64,000 nt of DNA from Ypsolopha sequella (Eukaryota; Arthropoda; Insecta; Lepidoptera; Ypsolophidae), in the NCBI GenBank assembly GCA_934047225.1, contig OW204004.1, positions 5,832,401 to 5,896,400 of the forward strand, written 5' to 3'. Below, one piece after another: positions 1-10,290 of this stretch (the stretch's first letter is position 1; each line of letters opens with the position of its first letter). The translations under genes were made by a program, and so were the position numbers. Below the pieces are notes generated by a model that saw only the letters and a list, made by a program, of their open reading frames with translations, had not been told where the DNA came from and ran no database searches.

Positions 1-236
1 TTTTTCGAGCAAACAACTGCGTCATCTCGTCGTCGAATGACTCGCTCGCTCGCGTGTACGATACATCGCATCACGTTTTTCGGTACGGTCGGTATCGCCA
101 TTTTGCTGAGAACTCTGATTTCATCATTTGAACCGATTCGATACAAATAATCGTTCAATCAATATAAATATAATTAATCGTTTTGCTTTTGGCGGTTCAA
201 CTAAAATTATTGGTGAAAAGTTGATAGAAGTGAAGA
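1..236 (+). promoter_or_regulatory. Promoter/5' UTR region of the BED-finger gene
   Basis: This CpG-richer stretch (many TCG and CGC steps in the first 110 bases) precedes the ATG at 237 and turns AT-rich close to the start codon. It probably holds the transcription start and 5' UTR of the BED-finger gene. No TATA box is convincing. The assignment is by position only, and the window edge may cut off part of the promoter. Confidence 0.35.
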
Positions 237-1480
237 ATGACAAAAAGAAATGCGTCTTTGGTGTGGCGCTTTTTCGATCGTGTTGAAGAAAATGGAAGAG
301 TTACAGCCGTTTTGTGTAGATTGTGTGATACACAGTACAAATACTTTGGAAACACGACCAACTTAAAGTCCCATTTGGTGCGAAAACATCCAATCCAGTG
401 GGATTTACTGACTACTGGGTCGCTGGATGAAACAGCAAGACAGAGACTTGAAAATGCTGATGGGGAAGAGTCATCGTGTCAATCGCCGCCGATCACACGA
501 CAATCGAGGGTTTTCAAAACCGATAAGAACGTATGTTATTCAGTTTCAATTAACCAAGATAATGTTTTTGGTAAAGAGACCTCTCAGGCTAGGGATACAT
601 TGCCTAGAATTGAAATTGAAAGGGTAATTATGGGTTTTCACTCTTATCAAATCTGTGGTCAGTAGTCACTGTTATCAGTCAAATGTCAAATTATGTTTTG
701 GCCTATGTGATACCATACCTAAGTAAAATACTGTTAATAAATTCATGGGCATGCATTAAGGTTATACCTATAACTTCCATATTTATTTTATACTTATTCA
801 GATTAACTTCGCACCTTGACAAGCTTTCAGGTTAATATTAGGATCCTCAATGATATAATATTACAAGGCGCCAGGTGAATTGTGTTTTAGATTGTTGAGT
901 TACTTATTTTGTGTCTTATTTACAGGTTGATCCTTCAGATATTGAAGTCGACCATGACAATGAGGAAGAAACCACTGCTGTCAAATATTTAGTGAGAAAT
1001 ATGCATACCAAGGGTTCTGATGAAGAATGGCTTGAAGAAGACCCGTTCCAAACCACACACTTCGAAACATATGAACCTAAGCGCAAGAAACCGAAAGTAA
1101 TAAAGATAAAACGTGAAGTTGAAAGTCCTGCGCGGAGACAATCTTATTTCCAGAGTACTCCGGTGGTTGTGCGGCAAGATCAGAATCCACGGCCAGAGCC
1201 CAGAGATGAGTATTCAGTGTTTGGAGAGTATGTTGCAAATAAGTTGAGAAAATTCAAGGCTCCAAGGACTCGTGGAAACATTCAGCAGTTGGTTACGACC
1301 ATCTTGTGGCAAGCTGAGTATGGTGTTTATGATGATGCAGACGCTGTCAAGAGAGTGTTAATGATTCCGATGGAACAACGAGCTGAGCGCAACGCACCAG
1401 TGAATCACATTCAGGAAGATCAGCCAGATCCTGAACAAGAACCTAATCTCAGTGTTGAAACTGAAACATGCACAATGTGA
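237..1480 (+). CDS. BED-type zinc-finger protein, two exons (237-623, 926-1480)
   Basis: Splicing 237-623 to 926-1480 joins phase-0 ends and gives 313 residues. A BED finger spans about residues 7-52: aromatic W10/F12/F13, then C27-x2-C30-x15-H46-x4-H51. Exon 2 begins with an acidic stretch (about 130-172), then a basic patch PKRKKPKVIKIKR (180-192) that fits a nuclear localisation signal and overlaps an IKRE SUMO-type motif (190-193). Residues 223-265 (FGEYVANKLRKF and following) resemble the BESS-like C-terminal segment of insect BED/MADF regulators. BED fingers bind DNA, so a chromatin or transcription factor is likely; BED domains also occur in hAT transposases, but no DDE catalytic region is present. 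The ATG at 237 places the finger at its usual N-terminal position. Target genes cannot be inferred. Confidence 0.85.
624..925 (+). other. Intron of the BED-finger gene
   Basis: The 302-base AT-rich intron begins GTAATT after the AGG codon at 621-623 and ends with a TTTACAG acceptor at 919-925. Reading through the donor adds only 13 codons before a stop at 663-665. The acidic and basic regions that continue the protein resume exactly in frame after the acceptor. It contains no recognisable repeat. Confidence 0.8.
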
Positions 1481-1680
1481 TTAGATTAGATCCTGTTTTT
1501 AGGTTAACTTATTCAGACATGAAATTTAATTTGGAAGAGTCTTGCAGATCTCAGTGGACAAACTGGATAAGTGCTAGCCCCGCCGGAGATTTATTTTTCT
1601 CAGAGAATTCATTTATAATTGATACTTTTATCTTGTAATGCACTCTAAAAATATTTAGTTTCCAAAGCGATGGATATCAC

Positions 1681-1686
1681 AATAAA
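1681..1686 (+). terminator. Poly(A) signal of the BED-finger gene
   Basis: An AATAAA hexamer lies 200 bases after the stop codon, followed by AT- and GT-rich sequence (TGTGGGGTGGGTG near 1710) typical of a downstream element. It is the first good hexamer after the CDS, so cleavage near 1700 is likely. Confidence 0.5.
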
Positions 1687-2100
1687 TCATATTACAGGCA
1701 TGTAATTTATTGTGGGGTGGGTGATAGTTTATATAAATGTAAATTAAATTATGTATACCTAGGCCAAGGCTTTTATTTAAAGATCATACCTACTAAGTCT
1801 GTCTTTGGTAAGTACAAACAGAAACTTCAGCCCGTTTATGAACCAATTTTAATATTAAAGTAGCTGCCAAAAGAAAATCACTGCCCAGGGAAAGAAGTTA
1901 GTATCTCCATCGCAGAGTGAGGTTTTGGAGGTAAAATTAAAACCCAGATTTCATTTTTGAAAATGTTTGCCCAACTTTTGAATTTACGACTTTGCTGGGA
2001 AGAAAAATTCAAAACATGTAAAAGCATTAAAAAAAACTACACCCTAATTCATCAAAATGAGGTTTATTATAATAAAATTGCCAGAATACAACACCTTCTG

Positions 2101-2111
2101 TGCGCATGCGT
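2101..2111. promoter_or_regulatory. NRF1-type palindrome upstream of the mitochondrial-type exon
   Basis: TGCGCATGCGT matches the NRF1 palindrome TGCGCATGCGC at ten of eleven positions. NRF1 (Ewg in Drosophila) is known to activate many nuclear genes for mitochondrial proteins. The site lies 73 bp upstream of an ATG whose product looks mitochondrial, so context and motif agree. It overlaps an in-frame upstream ATG at 2106, which argues that translation starts at 2184. Confidence 0.5.
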
Positions 2112-2183
2112 TCCTCTGTCTTGTTCTTTTATGCTATCTATCTCGCTCGCACATGTCAGACGTCAATCAGCTGTTCTACCAAC

Positions 2184-2390
2184 ATGGCCACGTTAACTCG
2201 TTCCTCGGCAAAATTATTGAAAAAAGTGCAAATTACACCTATTTACGTTCGTAATTTGAGCCATATGAAGTGCAATAATCCATACAAAAACGTTGTAACA
2301 ACCTGTGCGTGTGTTTTCGGCGGCGGTATTCTATTTTATGCTGCGAATAGATACGGGAAGGAAAATACTGTTTACGCACTCAAAGCTAAG
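2184..2390 (+). CDS. First coding exon of a probable mitochondrial membrane protein (partial)
   Basis: The exon encodes 69 residues from an ATG in good context (ACCAACATGG) to a donor at 2391 (AAG|GTATGT), phase 0. Residues 1-30 are rich in R, K, S and T with no acidic residue, as expected for a mitochondrial presequence. Residues 38-53 (VVTTCACVFGGGILFY) form one hydrophobic membrane segment, followed by a polar KENTVYALKAK tail. This suggests an inner-membrane-anchored protein whose main domain lies in later exons. An in-frame ATG at 2106 would add a hydrophobic leader; 2184 is preferred for the presequence and the NRF1-like site upstream. The protein was not recognised. A possible but doubtful second exon starts at 4738. 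Confidence 0.6.
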
Positions 2391-2865
2391 GTATGTGAAT
2401 TTAATATCATTATATACGTACTTTAAAAGACCCGTTTAATCTTTTTACACCAGCTGGAAGGCTACAAATCATCAGAATTGACTATTTCAGTCATAAAATT
2501 TGCGCAAATTGTTTATAAATAGCACGGCGATTTGACGTTTTTTTACAGCTGCGTTCAATTCATCGAGCTTTAAGATTTGTTTATGATGAAATCGCTATAG
2601 ACGCGTTCGTGATATTTCGGCCGCGGTCACGAATGCAAAAAAAATCTCAAGATGTTTGATCATTAACAACATTAGTTTGAATCACAGACTTAATGTCTGT
2701 GGCAGGTACTAATACCTCAGAATAATGAGACTAATACTTCTTAGGTCTGTGGTTTCATAAATAAAAACAAACAATGCAAAAAATATTCCAGTCAAATGTA
2801 TGGAGCATATGGACGCTAGGTGAAAATTGAGTATACATAACTGAAAAATTATAGTACATAATATA

Positions 2866-4616
2866 CAGGGTGGAAAAAATGTAAGGGCCCTGGAAGGGAA
2901 CTACCTTAAATCCTTTAATTAGTTCATTTTACTGAAAGGAAACATTCCTTTATTTTTTAAAAGAAACAAAACTGCATTCAAAGATCTTCTAAAATTCGCT
3001 TGTCTCACCCGGGAATCGAACCAACTGAAAGTTAAAAAAATAAACCATCACTATTTTATCATACGAATCGGTAGGATTATTGTTTAGGATAAAATTTGTC
3101 TACTACGCCGATGTCTGTTACCTTGACGTTATCGAGGCACAACTTGATACTCGAATGTCTTCAAAATTTCTGTATCAGGTTTATTTTTGGTCTTCGCAAG
3201 TTTGATCACATTTCTGAATTTCGTTTCCGACTTAAATGGCTTCCCATTCGTTATCGCCGTAATGCTCATATCCTGTTCCTCTTGTTTTCTGTGTTGAATA
3301 ATCCTTCAAATCCTACTTACCTTAAAACTCGCTTTCGTTTTCTTCATGATACCCATGACCGCATTTTACGGTCCTCTCAGAATCTGCTTCTTGCCACGCC
3401 GGAGCACTCATCGTCTTTATTCAATAAATCGTTCTAGGTACAAACTGTTCGTTTGTGGAATGATCTTCCTTTACATACATATAAGAAGAGCCCCTTCCCT
3501 GCCTATCTTCAAGAGACTAGTTAAAGGACACTATCTTTCACTCAGATTACCAAAATATTCATTATCATTATTTTTTATTTTTTTTCAAATTTCAAAATTC
3601 AAAATTCAAAAAGTTTATTTGCAAATAATTAAATTTTATTTAAAAATAGTACACCACCATTTCAGCAATCATTCTAAACAGTTTCATCCACCCAAAGGTT
3701 GTCTGGAAGAGATCGCTTTGAGCGATAAGGCCGCCTGTTTGTTCTACATAATAAGTTAGTTAAAAATTATGTATTTATATTTCTGGTCCTTTTTATATGG
3801 TGTACAAATAAAGTTGTATTGTCTAATAAACATTTGGTCTTACACTCATCTGTTGTACGAAATACCCATAAAATTGAGTATTTATTACAAGTTCTTTATT
3901 AACAATACCTAGTACTGTTCACTTGTATCAAGTAAATGACACGTTATAATTTTCTTATCTCTCTAACATCCAAAGACATCGTATGAAGTACAAGCTTGCT
4001 AATGTTATACCTTGTTGAAGACTTTGATAAGAAAATAGTTAAATGGTAATAAGAAATTTATGCACAGTACAATTTCTTCTTGCACTAGGCGTACTGACGA
4101 AATCTTTAAAAAGGGAACGTATTTTTTTTCTGCAACGCGGAGCAACAAATTCGAAGTTCGAACGATAACTTTCAACGTTTTTAAAATCGATAAAAGTATT
4201 CGTTCGAATTTAAAATTTTGTTTTGTTTTGCTTTCATTCCGTGTTGTCATTGTGTAACAATGGCGTATCATTATTACATAACAAGTGAACAGTACTAGGT
4301 ATTGTTAACAAAGAACTTGTAATAAATATTCAATTTCATGGGTATCTCGTACAACAGATGAGTGTAAGACCAAATGTTGTTAGACAAATTTTATCCTGAA
4401 CAATAATCCTACCGATTCGTATAATAAAATACTGAGGGTTTATTTTTTTAATTTTCAGTTGGTTCGATTCCCGGGTGAGTCAAGCGAATTTTAGAAGATC
4501 TTTGAATGCAGTTTTGTTTCTTTTAAAAAATAAAGGAATGTTTCCTTTCAGTAAAATGAGCTAACTAAAAGATTTAACGTAGTTCCCCTCCAGGGCCCTT
4601 GAATTTTTCCACCCTG
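2866..4616 (-). mobile_element. CAGGGTGG foldback element, copy A (split by a LINE)
   Basis: The element starts CAGGGTGGAAAAAATG, ends with the reverse complement, and is flanked by TA on both sides. Arms of about 360 bp pair across a ~330-bp non-palindromic core; without the LINE at 3103-3818 and its 7-bp duplication it is 1028 bp. Copy B at 17459 has the same arms, but its core is in the opposite orientation, so the two copies are inserted in opposite directions. A tRNA B-box-like GGTTCGATTCCCGGGTGAG lies in the right arm, and its inverse in the left arm. TA flanks and short CAGGG ends suggest mobilisation by a Tc1/mariner-type transposase; no transposase is encoded. Confidence 0.8.
3103..3818 (+). 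pseudogene. 5'-truncated non-LTR retrotransposon (Jockey/CR1-like), broken ORF
   Basis: The insert is flanked by a 7-bp duplication TTGTCTA (3096-3102 and 3819-3825). It encodes the C-terminal part of a LINE polyprotein (CIRFIFGLRKFDHISEFR, KWLPIRYRRN), then after an in-frame stop at 3435-3437 a segment with the WNDLPLHIRRAP signature that closes many Jockey/CR1-like ORFs. A frameshift near 3478 lies inside that signature, so the ORF is dead. The 3' UTR contains the GGTTGTCTGGAAGAGATCGC...GCGATAAGGCCGCC hairpin and ends AATAAAGTTGTA. It inserted into the left arm of the CAGGGTGG foldback and is therefore younger than it. Confidence 0.8.
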
Positions 4617-4742
4617 TATATAAATACTTAGTTTACCTATCTTTATTGCAACCTCAAATCTTTCATTTCCTATAAGAGTTATTAAAAAGCGATTGGTGAT
4701 TCGACCACGGGCTTATGAATCTATAAATCATTTACAGGTCGC

Positions 4743-4862
4743 GGCAGTAAATAATACACATCATATCGTAGTGTCATCTCTGTCGCACGAAGCACTAACA
4801 GACCGGTGACAGAGACGACGCTCTACTAAGCCGAAGATAGCCGATGTTCATTATTTTCTGCC
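4743..4862. mobile_element. Short MITE with GGCAG...CTGCC ends
   Basis: A 120-bp element with terminal inverted repeats GGCAGTAAATAATNNNCATC and inner complementary blocks GTAGTGTCATCTCTGTC/GACAGAGACGACGCTCTAC, so most of it folds into one hairpin. It has no coding capacity. A TTTACAG directly upstream (4731-4737) could act as a splice acceptor. No target duplication is clear. Confidence 0.55.
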
Positions 4863-7800
4863 AGGTACCTACTGTACCAACTGGGTGCCTATCATCAAAA
4901 CTATAGATAAAAACTGAACTTTAAAATTGTCTTCAGTGGGTATTATTTACGAATTGTGACGCCACTTCAAGTTCGAACATATCCTTAGACAATCATTATC
5001 GGCGTTCGAATTCGCACTGGCCATGGCCGAACCATGTATTTCGCTAAATATTGGCTCAAAGGACTAGTATCCGTGACATAAAAAAAAATAATGCAGGCAT
5101 TTTGTTTTCTTTGTGATTTTTTTCACGGCTTGTATTTGCGTTTGAGAGCATCTGCTTGGAGCTTAGACTTAAAAGTGTTCCGTGGCTTAGACAAAATGTT
5201 TTTTTGTGGTATGGTGCTGATTAGTGATCTAATAGAAAATAAAGGTCGAATCTGTTGCAAAACCGAATCAGAGCACCCGACTCCATGCAAAAAATAGGTT
5301 GAATCTGTTCCAAAACCGAATCAGATCACCCCGACTCTATGCAGTCTTGTGGGTACTCCCCTTAAAGTGTATATAAAAAGCCGTAGGCGTGGAGGGAGGG
5401 CAGCCCTCACCCGCTGCAACAAAGGATAGGCACCCATGCGAACCGTAGCGGCTGAGGCTGGTCTCCGAATTTTGAATATTGAAAAAAATAAATAAAAAAG
5501 AAACTATTGATTTCCGGAACATAAACCCCCCTTTATCCCCCCCTTCCTCTCCCTAAGCATATACATGTGTACATATTTATATAAGAGTCCTTCCCTTTGA
5601 GGTGGAAACACAAACGTCTCAACAGAGTCCATCGTTTGGTCATACACATTTTCTGACACAGCAGGAGGCGTAGAGTACATACAAACGGCTCAACAGAGTC
5701 CAACGTTTGGTCACACACTTCACTAAGCGGAAATGAAGACATGGTGAATCTGAAAATGCGGTAGTAGGTAAGAGTACGTTAGACGCTCTCAACTGCAAGT
5801 CCAAATAAGTTACTCTATGGTACAAACACAAACTTTTTTTTATGCGTTATGATAAAAAACAATATAATTTTACAAATTACTCAACGAAAAAACGGTTTTT
5901 CAAAAAATCATATCAATAGTTGAAAAAAAAAACAATGTCATGTAAGGTTTGGTTTAAAGGAATACACCAAAGGCGTCGAAACCAATTTCTCTGCTGTCTC
6001 ATTTGCCGATAACTTCGACGGGACGTCATTAATTCTATGAACACGTGTTTAGTTGAGATTTCTTCGAGAGTATAAGCTACCGACTAACTTCGAGATTTCA
6101 CGAAATTAATCGCTGCAATTAGTACGGCAATCTTATCTGATCCATCAGGCAATTGAATTATCGACTTTATTGCATAGGGGAAACGATCATTGCAACAAAA
6201 TAGTCCTACAGATTCAGTTTGTGGTAGAAATGTGAAGATCGGATAGTGTTTATCTAAAGGAGCCGACAGGCGTGTGAACAAGCCACTCAGCTGGTAGTTT
6301 GACACACGAATTTGTCATCCTTGGGTGTCATCTGGATCTTTATGGCGATGGTCTTCGATCTTGCGCTTGTCAGTCTGCTTCAGCCCTTTATTCCTCCGTT
6401 TGTTGCGTCTTCCATTCCGAGGAGAGTTCGATTCCCGCCCAGGGTTACCCGAAACGTAGGTAAAGTACTCGCTGACCAGTGAAGGAAACAAACAACGAAC
6501 TAAAATATTATGGAATCTATCTCAGTACTAGTATAATCTTCCTAGGATTATGGCCCCATGACACGGAGGTTGTGTGTGATTTTGATTATACTACACGTAC
6601 TTAGCTCACTACAATAATCGCAATATGATTGGCTAATGATTATCACGACATTCCGATTCCAGGCAATCATAGACTTGATTCGGACCGAAAAGTGGACCTA
6701 GTCGTAGTCTTTATGTTATTGTGTAAAAGACAAACATGTAAAAAGCACTATACGTGGTAATGTGTCAATCGTTTATACGGCTATTTCGTTTTTAGAGTTT
6801 TTGGTTTTAAATTTATGAATATTTCGAATACATACGCATAAAAAACTGATGCCATGACTCTTGCAGTGCTTGCTCGAGTTGCTTATGTACCATTTCACGG
6901 TGCAACCCGGCATTTTGTTATAATGTTGTTGTGCTCACTAGTGTGATCAACGCAATACATAAACGGTGGCTTCAATTTTTAAGCGAGTTTACGCTTCCAT
7001 AAAATTTTAGTTCGTTGGAAACAAAGAACCATCCCGTAAATGACGTGACGATCAAAAAAAAGGAATTTGGGCATGGATGGGTTGGTGACGATAGAGTAAA
7101 TTAAACTTCAGAACAATAACACAAATAAAATATTTCTTTTATCTATTAATTTTTATATATAAAATATTTATTTAATAATCCTACTCATTAATTACCGTTC
7201 CATCTCTACAGGAGATAAACCAGGAGTTAACCTTCCCGATATAACAGTACACGAAGTCCAGTAAATAAATTAGTTATAAAGGCATTTGTCTTCCTTATTT
7301 AGTTTTAATCGCATTGCAGTATGATAAGTCAGACAGGGACATGCAGTTGTATGGTGTTCTTACACGATCGGCAACTAAGAGCAATTTTTAGGCAACTTTT
7401 TTTTATTTCACCTTTTTACACCGTAAGGTTAGCTATCTTAGGATCCAACTGACGCCTTGTTGATTGTTAGTAAAGAACAAGATTCTGAAGTCCAAATCCG
7501 TTTCTTACTTCTTAATAGCATTGTTGAAAGTTGTAATCGAATTATGTTCTGTCTAAATTTTAATAAATAAATAACTTTTATACTTACATTCCGCAGCATC
7601 TTCGTAAATGGCTGCTTATTCACTTTGATAATAATCAACTACAAGCAACAATCTCTACTACTCTACATCAGTTTGTCTCGCTGGCGAATAAGGTGATCTA
7701 AAGCATTGGCTCTTCATCGCTCCATATTCATGACCTATTGCCGTATTATAGTTTAGGCAAGGCAACATATTGCTATACAATTTCTCGTGTAAATTCACCT

Positions 7801-8212
7801 TCACGAATGGATGTACAAGCGCGAGAGTGACATTATCTATGCGAAATGTCATGTTTATAATAACCGATGGGATATTTCGTTTTGTTTCAAGAATTATTTG
7901 CAACTGGTAGAATAACAAAATATGTATACAGAATATGCATAACCAACAACCCCTTACTGATGCAGGAGATAAAAAATTGTCTGTGATCCTATGATGGTTA
8001 TCTTGATTGATTCGAACTAAATCACCTACTTAGGAACCATCGAAGAAATTGCCACAGCCCCACTTTTCGCTCTTTTCGCCATTGTAAAACGGTCGTACAG
8101 TGGGCCTGCGGATGCGGATTTTTTCCCGAAGCACGAGTACATTACATACCTATCTACTTAGATAATTATTATAATCCGGTCTACCGCGATAAATTTTTTT
8201 TACCGATAAAAT
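4863..8212. other. AT-rich non-coding DNA with two local duplications
   Basis: No convincing gene. A ~50-bp unit is repeated in tandem (5243-5295 and 5296-5343, core AATCTGTTNCAAAACCGAAT). A second duplicated unit with AACAGAGTCCANCGTTTGGT occurs at 5608-5648 and 5678-5719. A GTTCGATTCCCGCCCAGG near 6428 looks like an isolated SINE B box. Minus-strand ORFs at 6084-6305 (73 codons) and 7658-7918 (86 codons) match nothing known and are probably chance. The rest is unremarkable intron or intergenic sequence. Confidence 0.4.
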
Positions 8213-8866
8213 CATGTCGATCCATTGCTCCATTGCTGCGTGAGAAAAGGACAAACCAACAAACCTACTTTCGCATTTATACTAGGGATACGGGTTATCC
8301 AAGTATAACTTTATAAACTCTCGCATTTTGTAAACATTATAACATACAGAGTGTTGCGGAAGCCGAAAGTACCCGTCCCTACTCCACGCACAAAGGTCCA
8401 AAAAAGAGACTAAGTGCGGAAACCGAGCCCACCAAGAAGAAGAAGAAGAAGAACCAAAATCGGTTTTCTTGGTGCGGTCTGTTTCTCTTTCTCTTTCTTT
8501 CAACCCGGGACGGACGAACAATTTTCCATGAAAAAAAATTGAGAAAACGAGAAAAAAAACTGTGTTTTCATACATTTTGGTCGGGTAGCTATGTAACTTT
8601 TCTATGGAACAGTTGATTTGTTTTTCGCGATTCGAGGGTTAACTCCATAGTGAAAGTTGTTCGTATAGACGAGTAGGTACTATCGCCAGTTTCCGGCTTC
8701 CACAACATTATCTTAACACTCTGTACATTATCATGTGTACAAAACGCGAGACTTTAAAGTTATACTTGGATAATCCGTACCGTATCCCTAGTATAAATGC
8801 GAAAGTGTGTTTGTTGGTTTGTCCTTTTTTTATGCAGCAACGAAGCAACGGATCGACGTGATTTTT
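8213..8866. repeat. Large imperfect palindrome with Helitron-like ends
   Basis: Sequence at 8213-8347 reappears inverted at about 8727-8866, including the GGGATACGG...TTATCCAAGTATAACTTTA segment and part of a Helitron-like 5' region (GCAACGAAGCAACGGATCGACGTGATTTT). The right arm continues into a Helitron-like 3' end; the left arm is only an inverted fragment. The centre is the CAGAGTGTT element. The arms reach the centre without a clear target duplication, so they may have been captured or copied together. Confidence 0.55.
8347..8727. mobile_element. CAGAGTGTT-ended TIR element (~380 bp)
   Basis: Terminal inverted repeats ACAGAGTGTT...CGGAAGCCG and CGGCTTCC...AACACTCTGT bound the segment. 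The interior carries a (GAA)n run (8438-8453) and a module with CATACATTTTGGTCGGGTAG and GCGATTCGAGGGTT that recurs near 54990 and 59160. No coding capacity. Related ends occur at 54903 and 59604. Confidence 0.55.
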
Positions 8867-8966
8867 TGCATTAAGATAGTTTATGGGCCGGAGGGAGGTC
8901 TTTTTTTATCCCGGGAAAATGCATGCAAATTAAATCAGCGCTGGCGAAGCCGCGGGCAAAAGCTAG
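8785..8966 (+). mobile_element. Non-autonomous Helitron-like element, short copy
   Basis: The element runs from the TATAAATGCGAAAGTGTGTTTG region through GCAACGAAGCAACGGATCGACG to a 3' end GCGAAGCCGCGGGCAAAAGCTAG. The terminal CTAG preceded by a GC-rich hairpin (GCGAAGCCGCGGGC) fits the Helitron rule (CTRR after a short hairpin), and this end is remembered as very common in moths and butterflies. It has no Rep/helicase ORF and depends on an autonomous partner if mobile. Confidence 0.55.
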
Positions 8967-9103
8967 GTGTTGATATATCACATACCTAATTAAATTAACA
9001 AAAAATATTGACTAAATAATTCGGTTTTCTTACAAAGGGACCTCATAATGTATGGCTAGGTCAATTGGTCTTCCGCGTGAAGATTAAAACATATGTCCAT
9101 TGT

Positions 9104-9263
9104 AGCTGATTCTGAAGGCTTTAATTTTAGATGTAGTGCTGTCCAAACTAAAATATTCCATAGAGATTTAGCTTCTTTTCCTAGCATTTAAGGATTATTT
9201 TGCAATAAACAAAATTTTAGTTGTGACAGCACTAAAACTAAAATTAAAGCCTTCAGAATCGGC
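9104..9263. mobile_element. MITE, GATTCTGAAGGCTTTAATTTTAG family, copy 1
   Basis: The 160-bp element has about 45-bp inverted arms (GATTCTGAAGGCTTTAATTT and a GTGCTGTC block) around a ~70-bp AT-rich centre. A second copy with the same arms lies at 30743-30900. No ORF and no clear target duplication. Confidence 0.7.
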
Positions 9264-9689
9264 TTTATTGTCTTCCTAAAGAAAGTTATCCTTTCACTAC
9301 ACTATGTATTATGCGGTCTCACGGCTGGCATCCATTCACTGGCATTCATTTTCATCTAAGAAAGCCTTTACAAGTTTGATAGCTAGAGTTACCAGTAATT
9401 CAAACCATGTACATACATCTAAATATTTTTAAAGTGCAAAGCGTATTGAATTTTGCAACATTCATTTAGTTGAAAACGTTTTGTTCTCAACGATGATCCT
9501 TCAACTTGTAGTTCAAATCGTATTCGGTTTTCTTCGCTCTAGTCTGTACAAGCTAGCTACACACGTAACAATGTATCGTAGCGATTTATCGGTGAAAATC
9601 GATCTACACAGATAAATCGATTGTGTGTATGACGAATCCTTGCAGATTATTTGGTTTGCACAGTCCAATGAAATCCTTTATACAATTTC

Positions 9690-9848
9690 TTCTACCCAAA
9701 GGTTGTCCGGAAGAGATCGCTTTAAGCGATAAGGCGACCTATTTGTACTTACCTTAATTATAGTTTTAAGGTAAACGTTATTGTTTTTCTTTTTTTTTGT
9801 GGTGTGGTCCTTTTTTTGTAGCAATAAAGCTATATTGTATTGTATTGT
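9690..9848 (+). mobile_element. LINE 3' end (GGTTGTCCGGAAGAGATCGC family)
   Basis: A truncated non-LTR retrotransposon 3' UTR: CTACCCAAAGGTTGTCCGGA, the GATCGCTTTAAGCGATAAGG hairpin, then AATAAAGC and a (TATTG)n tail at about 9831-9848. No coding part remains. It belongs to the same family as the nested LINE at 3103-3818. Confidence 0.7.
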
Positions 9849-10290
9849 CAATCGGCGGCAGTTTGATTTCCTACTTGAAAAATCGTTGTCGATCGCGTTT
9901 TCGCAGTTTTATCTGGATAGCGGCTTCGGACGATTGCTCAGTTCTTCAAGGAGATTGTTGTGTGCGGTTGCCTCCGCGCGAATTTCGCAACATGTCGGAA
10001 GAAGAAAGAGGCGGTTACCTTGAAAATTGGATGAATTCATCCAAAGCTCCAGAAAACCTCTTTGGAGAATAAAATCAAATGACTACCACTATCGCAATAA
10101 AAGAGAGGCTGCCTTCAACAGGGTGGTTGAAAACCTTTGGATTAAAATGCTAACAAGCATTTTTTTCTGTATGCACATAATCAAGTCCAAAACCTCAAAC
10201 AAGTGCGCCATCGTCTTCAACAGTGGCAAGTTGCGAGCTTGCGTTGAGAAGTTGAGAAATGACGAATTGACGATATCGATATGTCGCATG
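9849..10290. other. Unassigned sequence with a short ORF
   Basis: GC is somewhat higher near 9890-10000. A 91-codon plus-strand frame (9797-10072) ends MSEEERGGYLENWMNSSKAP and onwards; it overlaps a LINE tail at its start and matches no family I know. It is probably the end of a decayed repeat rather than a gene. Confidence 0.25.

Noticed and set aside
4005..4271. ORFs in the core of the CAGGGTGG foldback
   Set aside because: Similarity between copies A and B follows the DNA and frames are broken differently; no transposase motif (DDE/D) was seen.
6084..6305. 73-codon minus-strand ORF with ordinary-looking composition
   Set aside because: No recognised domain, no splice-consistent neighbours and an upstream stop; chance length for this much sequence.
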